DNA from: Didymodactylos carnosus
Taxonomy: Eukaryota; Rotifera; Eurotatoria; Philodinida; Philodinidae
Assembly: GCA_905250885.1 (NCBI GenBank)
Contig: CAJNOQ010000062.1
Span: 1-64,000, forward strand
DNA length: 64,000 nt
Direction of reading: 5' to 3'
The notes beneath the pieces were generated by a model that did not search any database, was not told where the DNA came from, and was given only the letters and a program-made list of their open reading frames with translations. Numbering within the stretch: the stretch's first letter is position 1; every line of letters begins with the position of its first letter. A program made the position numbers and the translations under genes. Below, piece by piece: positions 1-12,100 of the stretch.

Positions 1-473
1 GCAAGATTATAAGCGTTATTATCATGTTCAATAGAAACAGTATTTGTAGATGCTATGAATACTCAAGAATTAGTAGAACGATGGTCCAGAAATAAATCTG
101 GCCGCAGAATGTAGTATGTTGTTTTGTGAAGGATATGAAGGGACAGTGAAAAAATGCTGTTTTCGTCCTGTGTCTGCAAAGTGTGGAGGTAACGGATTAT
201 ACAGCTGTAAATCCGAAATGAAAAAATGTCAAATTTTGTATTATTTCTTTTACTTTATCAAACTTGTCAGAACATCTTTTTGAACTTACTCCGGTTCTTG
301 AAACTACCCCCCCCCCCTGCTTTAACTTCTTCGCGCCGCCACTGTGCACACTTCATGACTGACTCACTGGCCGTCTCTTGCTGAAACAACATGTGAGAAC
401 ACATCTAGTTGTGTTCGTTATGGCTTGTTGCTGCAGTTCCGACCACATTTTGTTTTTCTCTTAGATAATCTGA
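1..473. other. Left-edge sequence without a recognised gene
   Basis: No convincing coding region. There is a run of 11 C at about 307-317. A pyrimidine tract ending in AG at 463-464, ten bases before the first ATG of the hydrolase, looks like a 3' splice site, so a short untranslated or spliced leader exon upstream is possible. A short open stretch near 47-115 could be the end of an exon but is too short to name. Confidence 0.4.
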
Positions 474-2504
474 ATGGCACTCATTCTTCTACTTTTCGTA
501 TGCGTGTGTAGTGTATCCCTTGCTTCGAAGATGCAAGATTTGTTGCTAGTTAATGATCATCAAAAAGCGCCGACGAACTGTACAGTCTGCGAGCTATTTC
601 GTACGTTCCACGAGTCGAACAGGTATGCCACACCAATGACAAGCGCCAGTCGATTTCATGTATCGAATTCTAGATTGATAGCCGACGAAAACGACATTCC
701 CACCTTCGTAACAATGCGCGTCCAGCTACGTGATGGTGTCGAACTCGCCGTTGATTACCTTCCTGTCTCGAACACAGGACGTTTTCCTGCGATCGTCGAG
801 CTCACGCCCTACGGACGGGGACCCACAGGAGTAAGTTTTCGCTACGAAGGTGCCTATTGGCACGAGCTCGGCTATGTATTCGTCGTCGCCGACTGTAGAG
901 GCACTGGTGACTCGGGTGGTGAAATGGCATTTTTCGCTCGCGAGGGTAAGGATGGCTATGATCTGGTCGAATGGATCGCGCGTCAACCGTGGTCTGACGG
1001 CCGCGTTGGAATGCGCGGCTTCTCTTATGCTGGAAGCAATCAATGGTATGTCGCACGAGAAAAACCACCCCACCTATCGTGCATTACGCCAAGCTCGACA
1101 GTTGGGCGTCCGATGGAAGACATACCCTATTACAACGGCGCGTTTGCGCTCAGTTGGGCGCTAAGTTGGATAGGTTACGGTGTGAACATCGCTCGACCGC
1201 CACCCATCGAGGCCCATAATGACCCTACAACTTGGCTAACGCACCACCCGCTTCGCACGTAGGATGTTTATGCAGCTGGACGCGAACTATCACTCTTTCG
1301 CACGTTCCTCGACCATCCGATCTATGATTCTTTCTGGCGCATGATCGATTTCACTCCGGCCGATTTCTCGAATATCACTATTCCGTCGCTCGCCTTCAGC
1401 GGTTGGTTCGACAGCACACTGTTTGGCACGATCTGGCACTTCCAAGAAGCGCGCCGCTATGCTGCACGTAGCACCGATCACTTTCTCATCATCGGACCCT
1501 ATACTCACCTTAACACGGCCGGTGGTGGCTACAATTTCATGACTGGTGAGCCAATAAAGATGGTTGGAGACCTCGGGGTTCCCGACAATGCACTTCTGCC
1601 AGGCTTAAATATGACGCGCGCATTCTTCGACTGGTGTCTAAAGGATGGTCCTCGACCCAACTGGAAACCGACCAGGATCTTTGTGACTGGAAGTGATCGT
1701 TGGATGACAAGCGACTCCTTCCCGCCCCCGGAGGCTCATGAGCGATCACTATTCTTGACGAGTAGAGGGAAGGCCAATGGTGTGGGAGGTGATGGTCGTC
1801 TGCAGTGGCAATCATCGACTACCACTGCGACCGACAGCTATCGTTACGACCCTGTCAGCCCAGTGAGAAGTGACTTGGGCGTGAAGTCGACCGACCTACC
1901 AATCGACATTAACTATTTGCTCGATCGTGACGATGTTCTAGTTTACACTACCGAGCCATTGGACAAGTCGCTCACGGTGATCGGGGACGTCGTTTTTGAG
2001 CTCATCGTCTCCAGTACGGCACCTGACACAGATTTCGTGATCGAATTTATGGATGTGTTGCCAGATGGACGTTCGATCAAGCTCGGCTCGAAGGCTGCCG
2101 CTCAGCTCCGTGCCCGTTACCGTAACGGGTTGGACCGTGAGATGTTAATGTCTCCTGATCTGACGTATGTTGTTAGCATCGATATGCACGCGATTGGGCA
2201 CACATTTCTTCCAGGCAATCGCATCAGGCTGGCTGTCACGAGTAGCTTCTTTCCCTGGATCAGCGCTAACCCGAATACCGGTGGACCGATCGCCACCGAC
2301 ACTCAGCCACCTATCGTGGCGAATCAAACGATTTACCATGCTCACAATCAGCCGTCACGCATTCGCATGATGGTAATCGATAATCCGGTGTTCGATTCAT
2401 CATTAGGCACATCACTAATTATCACTAATGTGAGCATTAAATCACTAATTTTTCCAATGCTTTTGGCAAAAACATTGCTTTTCACTATTTTTGTTGAAAA
2501 TTAA
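474..2504 (+). pseudogene. CocE/NonD (peptidase S15)-type serine hydrolase, interrupted by one in-frame stop
   Basis: Intronless alpha/beta-hydrolase of the CocE/NonD, X-Pro dipeptidyl-peptidase S15 type. These enzymes cleave acyl or peptide bonds with a Ser-Asp-His triad. The N-terminus has a hydrophobic stretch (LILLLFVCVCSVSLAS) that reads as a signal peptide, absent from most bacterial relatives. A nucleophile motif GFSYAG lies near residue 183. After a TAG at 1260-1262 the same frame continues without a gap through GWFDS and GPYTH (candidate Asp and His) and the C-terminal jelly-roll-like domain, so a single nonsense codon splits an otherwise open frame. The last ~40 codons (from ~2390) are AT-rich and unlike the family, perhaps read-through into host DNA. 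The body is visibly GC-richer than all neighbours. Horizontal origin from bacteria is inferred. A read-through product or an assembly error at the stop is possible. Confidence 0.8.
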
Positions 2505-2853
2505 TGAAAATTAAATTTTTTACAAGATGATCCGACTCATCGAGCAATTTCTTTTTTTTAAGAGTAAGTGACTTACTAGAAATTCTAGTCGTTACTCGAC
2601 CAGGTATTTGCATAGCAGTGAATGATCAACCAGAGAAATGCTCAACATCAGATTCATCATCGTTGTCATGCTTTTTGAATTTCTTCGTAAACTATCAAGT
2701 ATTTTTATGTTTCTCAGTAGAAAAAAGTGTGACGATTTTAATAACGAACAAAGCTGATTAAGGACCCTGAACTGTGTCCCAAGATTTTTTAATATACTTC
2801 AAGCTGAAGACTTCGGGTTTCTTTCATTTTAAACTAGACACCTAACTACATGG

Positions 2854-3003
2854 ACTAACAGGCGCCGATTTTTTAATTAAGCCTGTATTGGTTTTCCAGG
2901 CAACCAACAACCCCCAAAAAACCGAAAAAGCCTTCCGGATTTTCTAAAAATCCGGTATTTGACAAAAAACTAGGACCTACTTCAAAAATCGGCGCTTGTC
3001 AGT
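2854..3003. mobile_element. 150-bp MITE-like element with ~20-bp terminal inverted repeats
   Basis: The left end ACTAACAGGCGCCGATTTTT and the reverse complement of the right end, ACTGACAAGCGCCGATTTTT, agree at 18 of 20 positions. The inside is non-coding and includes a second small palindrome around CCGGATTTTC / AAAATCCGG. No clear target-site duplication was seen. The size and structure fit a non-autonomous DNA transposon; the superfamily is unknown. Confidence 0.65.
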
Positions 3004-3966
3004 TTATTTCAAAGTTTTTGACTTGATGCTTTTCCCTGTCATGCGAGAAGTACTAATTAATACTAAATAAAAAATGAAAACTGGAATGAAAATTCACTAA
3101 TTAACTGTTTTTCATTTTGGAATATCCATGCCGATTCAATTTTTATTGTGCGGACATCTGGTTAGGGAAAAATATCTCTTGCGTTATAAGTTTTTATCGT
3201 AGTGTATCATAAGATGATGACGACCTCTATAGCATCGACTGTAAAAGAAATATAAGAATACACGAACGGAAGGCTTTTTCGCCCATGATCGTTAGATCAA
3301 ACACATAATATGTGTGCGCGATTGGCAGTATTCATTTCGGGCATGCAAGATTAATATATTTCCTTGATTCACATACATCTGTACAAGCATTCGGCTTGCA
3401 AGTTGCATGTCTGAAAATGTATGCGACGTGTCTGTGTTCGTGCATGTACAGGCAACGTACGTATCAAGAAATTGGTCTTGGGTAACATATCTGAAAGAAA
3501 ATATGGACTGTTATTTTCAGGTTGGTCGATGCAGAATAGAGAAAAGAAGAAATTAACAAAGGTCGCTAGTTTTCTGCATTCGGGACACGGCGTTTCTCTT
3601 GTTCAAGAACTTTCCTAATTGCCATCTACACTCAACATACCTTGCTTTTACAATTATTTCACAGTTACTGATTTATGAAAAATTAAATTCTATCTAGAAA
3701 CTGTTAGAAAGTCTTTTGAGTTCTTTCCTCATATGCAAATGAATAATTACTTGAAATAGCTGAATTTTTATAAAATTGACAATTATAAGTTGACCTAATA
3801 TATTCCTTTTCAGTCTACTCTTGATAGAAGAATCTCAAATCTCAAAAAGAATTAAGGAAACGGAACAGGGATTGAACCTGCCCAGCAATCTTATTTACGT
3901 TTTTTCAATTCTCTCTATCAATTCCTGTGTACTTATTCTGAAGTTATCATTCAATTTATTCAAGTT

Positions 3967-4088
3967 TTTGTACCACTTTTATATTAGCACCTACCTTCAC
4001 TGAAAAAGAAAACTGTAGTTTTTCTTTCTTCTTATGTGATATCATGTGTTTTATCTTATGTATTCCGTGTACATACATAGTCTATATA
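3967..4088 (+). repeat. Direct repeat, copy 1
   Basis: About 120 bp starting TTTGTACCACTTTTATATT and ending in TCTATATA. It is repeated about 650 bp downstream at 4617-4728 with a handful of substitutions and a ~10-bp indel. The second copy is immediately followed by an inverted-repeat element and this one is not. Confidence 0.8.
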
Positions 4089-4304
4089 ATGTGTTTAAAT
4101 TGTGTTGTTTGTTAAGTAAACAAATAAAAACAATGATAATTTGACCTAGTGGATATTTTTCTCATGTCATACTTACCATTATGGTGGAATGCACTATGCA
4201 TGCAGCATTAGAGTGAAATCCATTCTTTCAGTATGCCAATAGAAAGCAGCAATCCATTTTGCTGGCATAAGCTATAGATATCGTGTTAAAGTGGGATCGG
4301 TTGT

Positions 4305-4534
4305 AAACACCAGAGTTTAGAACCCTAAATTCAGAGTATGTCACTGAATTCTGCTATGCATTATTAAATTCTGACAAAAATATATTCCAGTAAGATTTTT
4401 CGACTCGGCACAATTTAGGACCTGGACACCTAATTTATAATTTTCTGGCGGGATTATATCTCCGTCAGAACTTAATAACGCATAGTAGAATTCATTGACA
4501 TAAACCAAAATTTAGACTTCTAAAATCTGGTGTT
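4305..4534. mobile_element. Fold-back (long inverted repeat) element, ~230 bp
   Basis: The two halves are imperfect reverse complements. The outer arms read about AAACACCAGAGTTTAGAA against its complement near 4515-4534. The inner arms include GAATTCTGCTATGCATTATT at ~4348 and its near-complement at ~4476-4495. It is non-coding and would form a long hairpin. It lies between the two copies of the direct repeat. Confidence 0.65.
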
Positions 4535-4616
4535 TCATCCATCATCCATCAGAACTTAGTAAAATAGGCACCAAAATTCAACTTCTTTTTGCATCGGGCA
4601 GGTGAGAGGTAGAACA

Positions 4617-4728
4617 TTTGTACCACTTTTATATTGGCACCCACCTTCACTGAAAAAGAAAAATGTAGTTTTTCTTTCTTCTCATGTGTTTTATCTTATG
4701 TATTTCGTGTACATATATAGTCTATATA
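4617..4728 (+). repeat. Direct repeat, copy 2
   Basis: Second copy of the repeat at 3967-4088. It lacks about 10 bp in the middle and abuts the MITE at 4731 within a TA-rich junction. Confidence 0.8.
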
Positions 4729-4730
4729 TA

Positions 4731-4943
4731 TGTCAGTGTCCAAACCCCGATTCAGTCCAATCTCGGATTGGCCTGAAATTTTCTTTTTAATCTAACTTTA
4801 GACTAGTTTAAACCAAGATCTTAGTTTGGACTAGAAAAAAGCTAGGCGAAAGTGAGATCGGAGTTTGGACTAGGTCAAACTAAGATCTTAATTTTGCCTA
4901 GGCCGATCCTGGATTGGCCTGAATCGGGGTTTGGACGCTGACA
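4731..4943. mobile_element. MITE with ~30-bp terminal inverted repeats in a TA-rich target
   Basis: The left end TGTCAGTGTCCAAACCCCGA and the right end (reverse complement TGTCAGCGTCCAAACCCCGA) differ at one of 20 positions, and the similarity continues another ~10 bp. Both flanks are TATATA runs, so a TA target duplication (Tc1/mariner-like) is possible but cannot be told from the microsatellite. The inside has paired GATCTTAG-type repeats and no coding frame. Confidence 0.75.
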
Positions 4944-5498
4944 TATATATATACAACAATCATCTTTACGTATGAAAAGAAACGGCTTCTTTGTCTGATA
5001 CATTTCTTTGGCATAAAAGTCATTTTTTTAACATATCCCATTAGAAAAATCTTGAAATCTTACAGTAAAGAATTCTGATCTCCCTACTGGCAAAGGTTTA
5101 TTAAAGAATCTTTTGTAATTATCAGAAGGAGATAAATATATATTGTATCATAATCTTTGAAATATACCCAAGTATAAGTATATATACAAGTAAACTGTAA
5201 TGGTTATATAACTGTTGCGCTGATAAAACAAAATGGTGAATAGAAAAATGAGAGAACAGAATGCATCTTAACAGACCGAAAAATGCATGTCGCTTGAAGT
5301 ATAGACAAAATTCATGTATTTTGCTGTCAAGCAGCGTGCCCGTACACATAGACGCCAATCACGTCTCTACCTGGATTCTTGTATGCCTGTATAATGCATG
5401 AGATGGATACTGTGAATCAAGCATGCTCGAATTGTAAAAATAGACTAGTCTTGGCCCAAGACTACCCAAGACTCTTGGGTATTTGTGGCAGGTTATGG

Positions 5499-5641
5499 TG
5501 GTAGGTAAAAAACGGAAAACGGAAAATGCATTATATTGGTCAGTTAGACCAATCAAGTTCGAAATGCTGATGATTGGTCTAACTGACCAATATAATGCAT
5601 TTTCCGTTTTCTGTTTTCCATTTTCTGTTTTTTTACCTATC
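5499..5641. mobile_element. Nearly perfect palindromic MITE, ~145 bp
   Basis: The arms at about 5501-5555 and 5571-5640 are near-perfect reverse complements, for example GCATTATATTGGTCAGTTAG against CTAACTGACCAATATAATGC, around a ~15-bp loop. The arms carry an iterated GGAAAAC/GTTTTCC motif. Open frames on both strands here arise from the palindrome and are not genes. Confidence 0.75.
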
Positions 5642-6125
5642 ACCCAGGTTATTTGGTTAGAGCTAAAAGCAGACAATCGGCGTTCATTTTCGTAAAACAA
5701 CGAAAGACGGCCTGTTCGTAAAAATTCATTGGTCGTTTGCTGCTTCCAATCCAATCACACATTCTACAATTCTTTCACGGTTCGTCATTATCATATTCAA
5801 TTCATTGAGGTTCACTCACACAAATGTAACCATCCATAGCGCTTACAGGGGTTTATATTGATAAAAATGATAAAAAAATAACCATCAATAATGTTACAGG
5901 GATCTATATTGATAAATGATTAAATGAGAGATCATCTGATGTATTTGTGGTAACAGATTTTATTTATTAAATAACATTTTCTTGTTGTGACTAGGAAAAT
6001 AATTTGTTTTCAACTAGTCTATTTTCAACAACAACAAGAGTGATAACGACCAAGAACAATTATTTTTTTATTTTATTTATTTATTTTTTTCAAAAAAGAC
6101 CATTTCAACTTTTTTATTACAAAAT

Positions 6126-9100
6126 ATGACAAAGACATTGATTAATACTCAACATTCAACGCTAGAACAACAACAAAATTCATTAGATCAAAATGGTGAA
6201 AAACAAAGTATTTGGTAAGACTTTGATAAACATGATCGCCATTGTATCTTTTTCATAGGTTCATTTTAGTCTCACTTTATCCGAACACATTAGCCCGAAG
6301 CCGTAGTGGCAGTGTGGGGTGTATGTCGACGTTACTAGAGTGCACGGACATCCCGAAATATTAAGACTAATATTAAGTTTTTATAGAGTGACACTATGCT
6401 TTCTAGTGGTTAAGACCTAGGACTACTTGCTCCATTCTTTCTCACATACTTCCTCCTGAGTTAATCAGTCATCTTGTTTTCTCAGTGGAAGACTGTTCAG
6501 TAAATGATAAGCAAAGGTGCTGAATTTGCCTGAGATTCAAGATAGAATTATTCTGTGGATTGAGTACAACCGATAGAAAAAAAATTCTCGCTAATTCTAG
6601 CCGTAGACACAAAAACTTACTTAAGAATACTCATTGTTAGTCGTTCTAGGTTCATAAGTCTGAAAAGTGAACTTTTATAGATTAGCAAAAATTTTCCGTA
6701 CAGCTGACAAATTTTGTTTTTTACGTATGAATGCCGCAAAGATACGAAAACTACATTAGTAGATAGAAGATTTTAAGCCAGAAGTACCATACTTTTCAAT
6801 GGTGAGCAATCAACCTGAAAAATATGGCACTTTTGGCTTAAAATCGAGTTTGCACCCTAAAAAAAAAGATTTTTGAAAATCTTTTTAACCAAAATGTAGC
6901 TCGCGCTCTCTTTTATCCACTCATGTAGTTTTCCTATTTTTTCGGCATTCATACGTAAAAAAGAAAATTTATCAACTGTAGAGAAAATTTTTGCTAATCT
7001 ATAAAAGTTCACTTTTCAGTCTTATGGACCATCAACAATGAGCATTCTTAAGTAAGTTTTTGTGCACAAATAGCAAGAGGGAAACAGCTGATTTTGGGAT
7101 TTTTCCGATTTTCACCAAATGAAAAGTCACCTGGAATTACTACAAGTCATTGGAAATTACTGAGAATCACTGACGATCAATTGGATTTGGACTGATTTTA
7201 ATCAGCTATTTCCCCCTTGACAAATAGACTGGAATTAGCGCAAGTTTTTTTGCTGACAGCCACTGGTCGGAAACCTTATTGAGCTACACTTGAAGCAATA
7301 AAAAGAATTACCTGTACGGAACATTTATATATATATGTATTATTTTTTTGATCATTTTCTAGGGCATCCATCTTACGTGATGTAAAATCATCTACAAAAA
7401 AAGCACCAACAACTAAATCGATAATTGTTTTGGGTGATAATGAAAGTGGTCGAACAACATTAGTAGCTAAACTACAAGGCAACGATGATCCAAAACGGGG
7501 TGCCGGATTAGAATATCATTATATGGACATTAAAGACGATGATAGAGATGGTAAGAATAACATTTCGCAGTTATGTTGAATATTCAAAAATTGTTTTTGT
7601 ATAGATACACCAAAATTAGGTGTTTGGATATTGGATGGTGATACATCTTGTTCACAATTATTAAAATTTGTCATTAAACCTGATAATATTGATAATTGTT
7701 TAATCTTACTTGTCGCTAGTATGACACAACCATGGTCGATCTTGACCATATTAAAAAAATGGATTACAATTATTGAAGATCATATTGATCGTTTAAAATT
7801 AGACACAGATAAATTACGTGAATTAAGAGATAAAATTCAATATGATTTTCAACATTATTTTGAACCAAGTGAAGCAGCGAACAAACGTTTAATAACATCA
7901 GTTACATCGTCATCATTAGGATCATCTTCGAGTACAAGTACACCCACGGCGTCAACCTTAACAACGCAAATAATTAACAGTAATAGTGATGATCAATTTA
8001 TTTTACCACTAGGAGACGGAGTATTAACAAGAAATCTTGGTATACCAATCATTGTTGTCATTACCAAAGTGAGTGACTATCGCGATGCTCTACTCCATTT
8101 TAGAGAAACTTTTATTTCTCAAAATATTCACCATTACTACTTGTGTCTAATGAGTAGAAATGGAGAATGTTCCGGACATTTTCTGAGCTAACTTGAATAT
8201 TTTTTCTTGAAAAAGCAGAAATGATTTCTTAGTATCGATTCCGAATACTGTAGTAGTAAATGGCTTCTAGGCGAAAAAAATGAGGTTTTACTTTAAGACG
8301 AGATTTCTGAACCCACTGTGAGGTCCAAAAAGATCTGAACTATTTTGGACAAAGTTCCTAGATAAAATATATACAGAAGTATCATTATACATGAAGATCA
8401 TTATACTGAAGAGATCATTTTCCGAAACGTTGTTAGCATGGAATACAGCCTTTTTTTCTAGATCACATTAGAATGAAAGTCAATTATTTTTTTTGTCAGA
8501 TATTTTTTGATCTTTATTCTACCCTCAATTTTTTAGTGGCATAGCCAGGGTTTTCGCAGTGGGTGTGCGCTGTCCCAAAAGTTTTAGAAGTTGTTAAAGG
8601 TAGTGTATTTTTGTTCCGTAATAGTTTGTAGAGTAGAAAAGAAAACGGAAAAATGTGTTTTCGTCACCAAATCAATTAAAGAAAATTTAAATAAAAGAAA
8701 ACATATACAAGAAGAATATATAGCAATTTAATAGAAAATTAATTAGTTTAGTTTCAGCTTTATTGCAAATTCATTAGTGGACAGACAAGAATAAGAATAT
8801 AAAGAAAATATATACAAGAAGAAGTATGAATAGAAATATGAAAGATATATGAAATATGTCAACAGCTGACGGTTTTTGAAATTCTGTTGCCAGCAGTTAA
8901 GTTTTTTTGAAATGTTATTGGTTTTGTCAACTCACAAGAGCTATAAATAACTGCCCTAAACTACAGACGATACCGCCAAAAAAATATCGAAGCAAGAATG
9001 GAAAGTATTAGATACAGCTACACGGCTACATCGTGAATTTGCAATAAAGCTGAAACTAAACTAATTAATTTTCCATTAACCCTTTGAGGACGGGATTATT

Positions 9101-12100
9101 TTTTCAAAAAATAATCGCGCAATAGTAGCGACACCCCTGTAACTCAAGAGCCATGATAGCTAAGTACTTCTAATTTTGTGTGATCATAGCTCTTCCCAAA
9201 TGCTGATCACCCACCAACTTTGCACCTCTTTTACTGGATGGTTCATGAGATATAAGCAATTCCTTTCTTTTCCGTAAAATGTCAATAGCTCCTGACCTAA
9301 GAGAGATGAAAGCTGTTTCTTTTTACAAAAATGCAGCCACACTCTACTCTATCTACGATATGAATTTTGTGAGTTGGCTGTTAGGAGTCAGTGAAATATA
9401 GCTATTTTACGGAAGAGGTTAGCTTTTTTTGTTGAAAATCCGAGGTTCTTTGCGAAAAGAAATTCACAACTCAGTCTAAGAGCCTCATTTTGGCTTCAAA
9501 TTCGTATCAAAGACTCTACAGTGTCTGTAGATTATCTAGCCAAAGTATGAAGGTTAACTATTGTGTGATTCTGGAAATTCATTTAGGACGACCATTCACG
9601 ATTGAAACATACGTAGAAGGGCGGCGGTGATGAACCAAGGGTCGCACTTTCTACTATAGAATTTGCAATCCATGTACATGGTAATCATGAAAAAATAATC
9701 ATGAAAGCCTATGGTTCGAAAAAACGTTGGTGAAACTTTTGTAAGAAGGATTACACACTCACCTCTAACCTAGAGAGAAAATTTTCAAATGAAATTGTTT
9801 TGATTGAAAACCGAGTTTTAAGTATGCTGTTCGACCCAGTTTTGTCTGCCGATCTCAAATATATTATTATTTTTGCTAAAAAATATATGGGAAGTGAGAA
9901 AGGGGCAAAATAAGTGAAGTAACGAAGGTTTTATGTACTGCCCGTATATATACGGGCCCCGTCACCAAAGGGTTAAATTGCTATATATTCTTCTTGTATA
10001 TGTTTTCTTTTATTTCTTTAATTGATTTGATGATCAAAAGTCTTATTTTTTGGTGATCATTTCACTGCTAATAAATTTGGTGATCAAAAGTAACTTTTTT
10101 GGCGATCAAAAAAATTGATACTCAAAGAAAAATTTAGACTTTGAAGAGAAAATGATTACTAACTGTTCAGGTTTTTCATTAAAAAAATAAACTGATACAT
10201 GTTCATTAAACCAAACGAATTTTACTATTATTTGTTTGGCAAATGTATCAACAATTTCAAAAATGTTTTTTCAGATTCAGTTTTTCTCTTGTATGAGTGC
10301 TGCTTGCACATATGATCTCGTTCTATATTGCTGCTAATGAGTCAATTGTACGGGATAGACAATAGGTAATTCCAAAACCTTACTTAAGCACAAGGCATTG
10401 TTTTGTTTTAGTGTGACGTAATGCCAACACTGGAAAAAGAAAATAATTATAGAGATGAACAGTTTGATTTTATGCAACATCATTTAAGAAAATTTTGTTT
10501 ACAATGTAAGTCACATTTTCTGTTCACTTTATCTAGTTTTTAACTGATGCTTGTTTGCTTATGTTCAGATGGTGCTTCTCTGATTTATACATCTGTTAAA
10601 GAAAAAAAAAATATTGATAAATTATATAAATATATTGTTCATAAATGTTACAATTATCCATTTCACTATCCAGCTGCTGTTATTGAAAGAGACTCAATAT
10701 TTATACCAAATGGATGGGATAATGAGAAAAAAACTGATATTCTACTAGAAAATTTACATAAAATTAAACCAATGGATAATTATTCAGATATATTTAGTAA
10801 ACCAGTCATTCGACGAGTAAGCAGACGGTTTTAAACATTACTAGCGATTTCAAACTGAACGAGCCGATTACTGTGAAATGTGTGAAGTGGGAGAAGTTAA
10901 GATTACAGATATTAATGACTGGTCATTGTTTTGATATATATCTGTATAAGCCAAATAGAATATACGGTTTGTTTTAGCTATATATATCTCAAAATTAATT
11001 GTATTTCTCATCATGTGAGTCTTTTAACGTCACTAGATTGTTTATTTGAAACAAATTGGCAATATTTTCTTCCTGCTAATTTAACGCTTGTTCTTGACTG
11101 ATTGAAATATCGTAATCTTGGTTGTACACTTTTGCTCACTTTTTTCTGTCGTTTGAGATAACATGTTGTCGTAGTTTATAAATGTAATAAAGTAACCTTA
11201 AAAAGATTAAACGTCCATGTCACGTTTTCATAAGATATAGTTGTTGTTTTTTAAAAAAACTCGACCCAATGTTTCTAATTGTAGCCATTACAACGTGATA
11301 CTGAAATTATTACAGCTGAAGATGATCAAGAGTTTTTGACTAAATTACAATCGACATTAAACAGAACAGCATCGCCAGCAAGAACAGTACGTTTCATTCA
11401 TTTATTTCCTCTATTTATGTTATTTATTGTTTTAGGAAGACAATACTCATACGCCTCTAATGCCGTCCAGAGCAACAGCCGGTACAATTGGAAGTCAGTC
11501 ATCTAATTCGGTACCAAATTCTCGGCGTGTAGCTGGGCCATCGGTAATTAGTTCGCTAGTATCTGACTTCCTTTTTTATTACACAGTTTATTTTAGACCC
11601 CGAATACATCAAACGAAGGCGCATTGGCCGTTTTTTTTAATGGTTTATTAACAAGAAAATCAGTACCCGGAACGCCGACCACACCTCGACAAAGTATGAA
11701 CTATATCTTTTTGACTTTTTTTTTCTTTTTCTGCAAAAGAACATATTTTTCTCGTGATTTTTGTTGTGTTTTATCTTGCTAAAGCAGATACAAAACAATT
11801 TTGATCTGTCAACCTAATTCATTTCACTAATTATTGAAATTCGTTAATAATATAATGCTGTCATTGTGATTACTATTTTCTTCTAATGTGTGTACTGACT
11901 TGTTGTTAGCTAGAGGAATTGTGTATAATTCATGAGCTCAAAACTATCGTCTAACATATTTAATAACTTGATATTGTGATTAAAAGATCGAAATCTTATA
12001 TCAAACGAACATCGTACGTCATTCATAGAAAACGAGCTATTAGCTCATATACGATCTCGGTCGCCATCACCTTCTAGACAAACAACTACACCAGTTGAAA

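Larger units (their letters stand above)
2505..6125. other. Intergenic repeat nest upstream of the dynein LIC gene
   Basis: No gene recognised in 3.6 kb. The stretch holds at least four inverted-repeat elements and one tandem-style duplication, listed separately. The remainder is AT-rich sequence with scattered short open frames that lack splice-supported continuation or any family resemblance. Confidence 0.6.

Noticed and set aside
726-1164. Long open frames on both strands overlapping the hydrolase
   Set aside because: They are shadows of the GC-richer real frame; their translations have no family features.
3830-3890. tRNA-like T-arm (complement of GGATTGAACC) in the 3.8-kb region
   Set aside because: The rest of a cloverleaf, including acceptor pairing and anticodon arm, could not be found.
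5359-5754. Overlapping open frames on both strands near 5.4-5.7 kb
   Set aside because: The central parts are two readings of the same palindrome and repeat the same peptide; not a gene.
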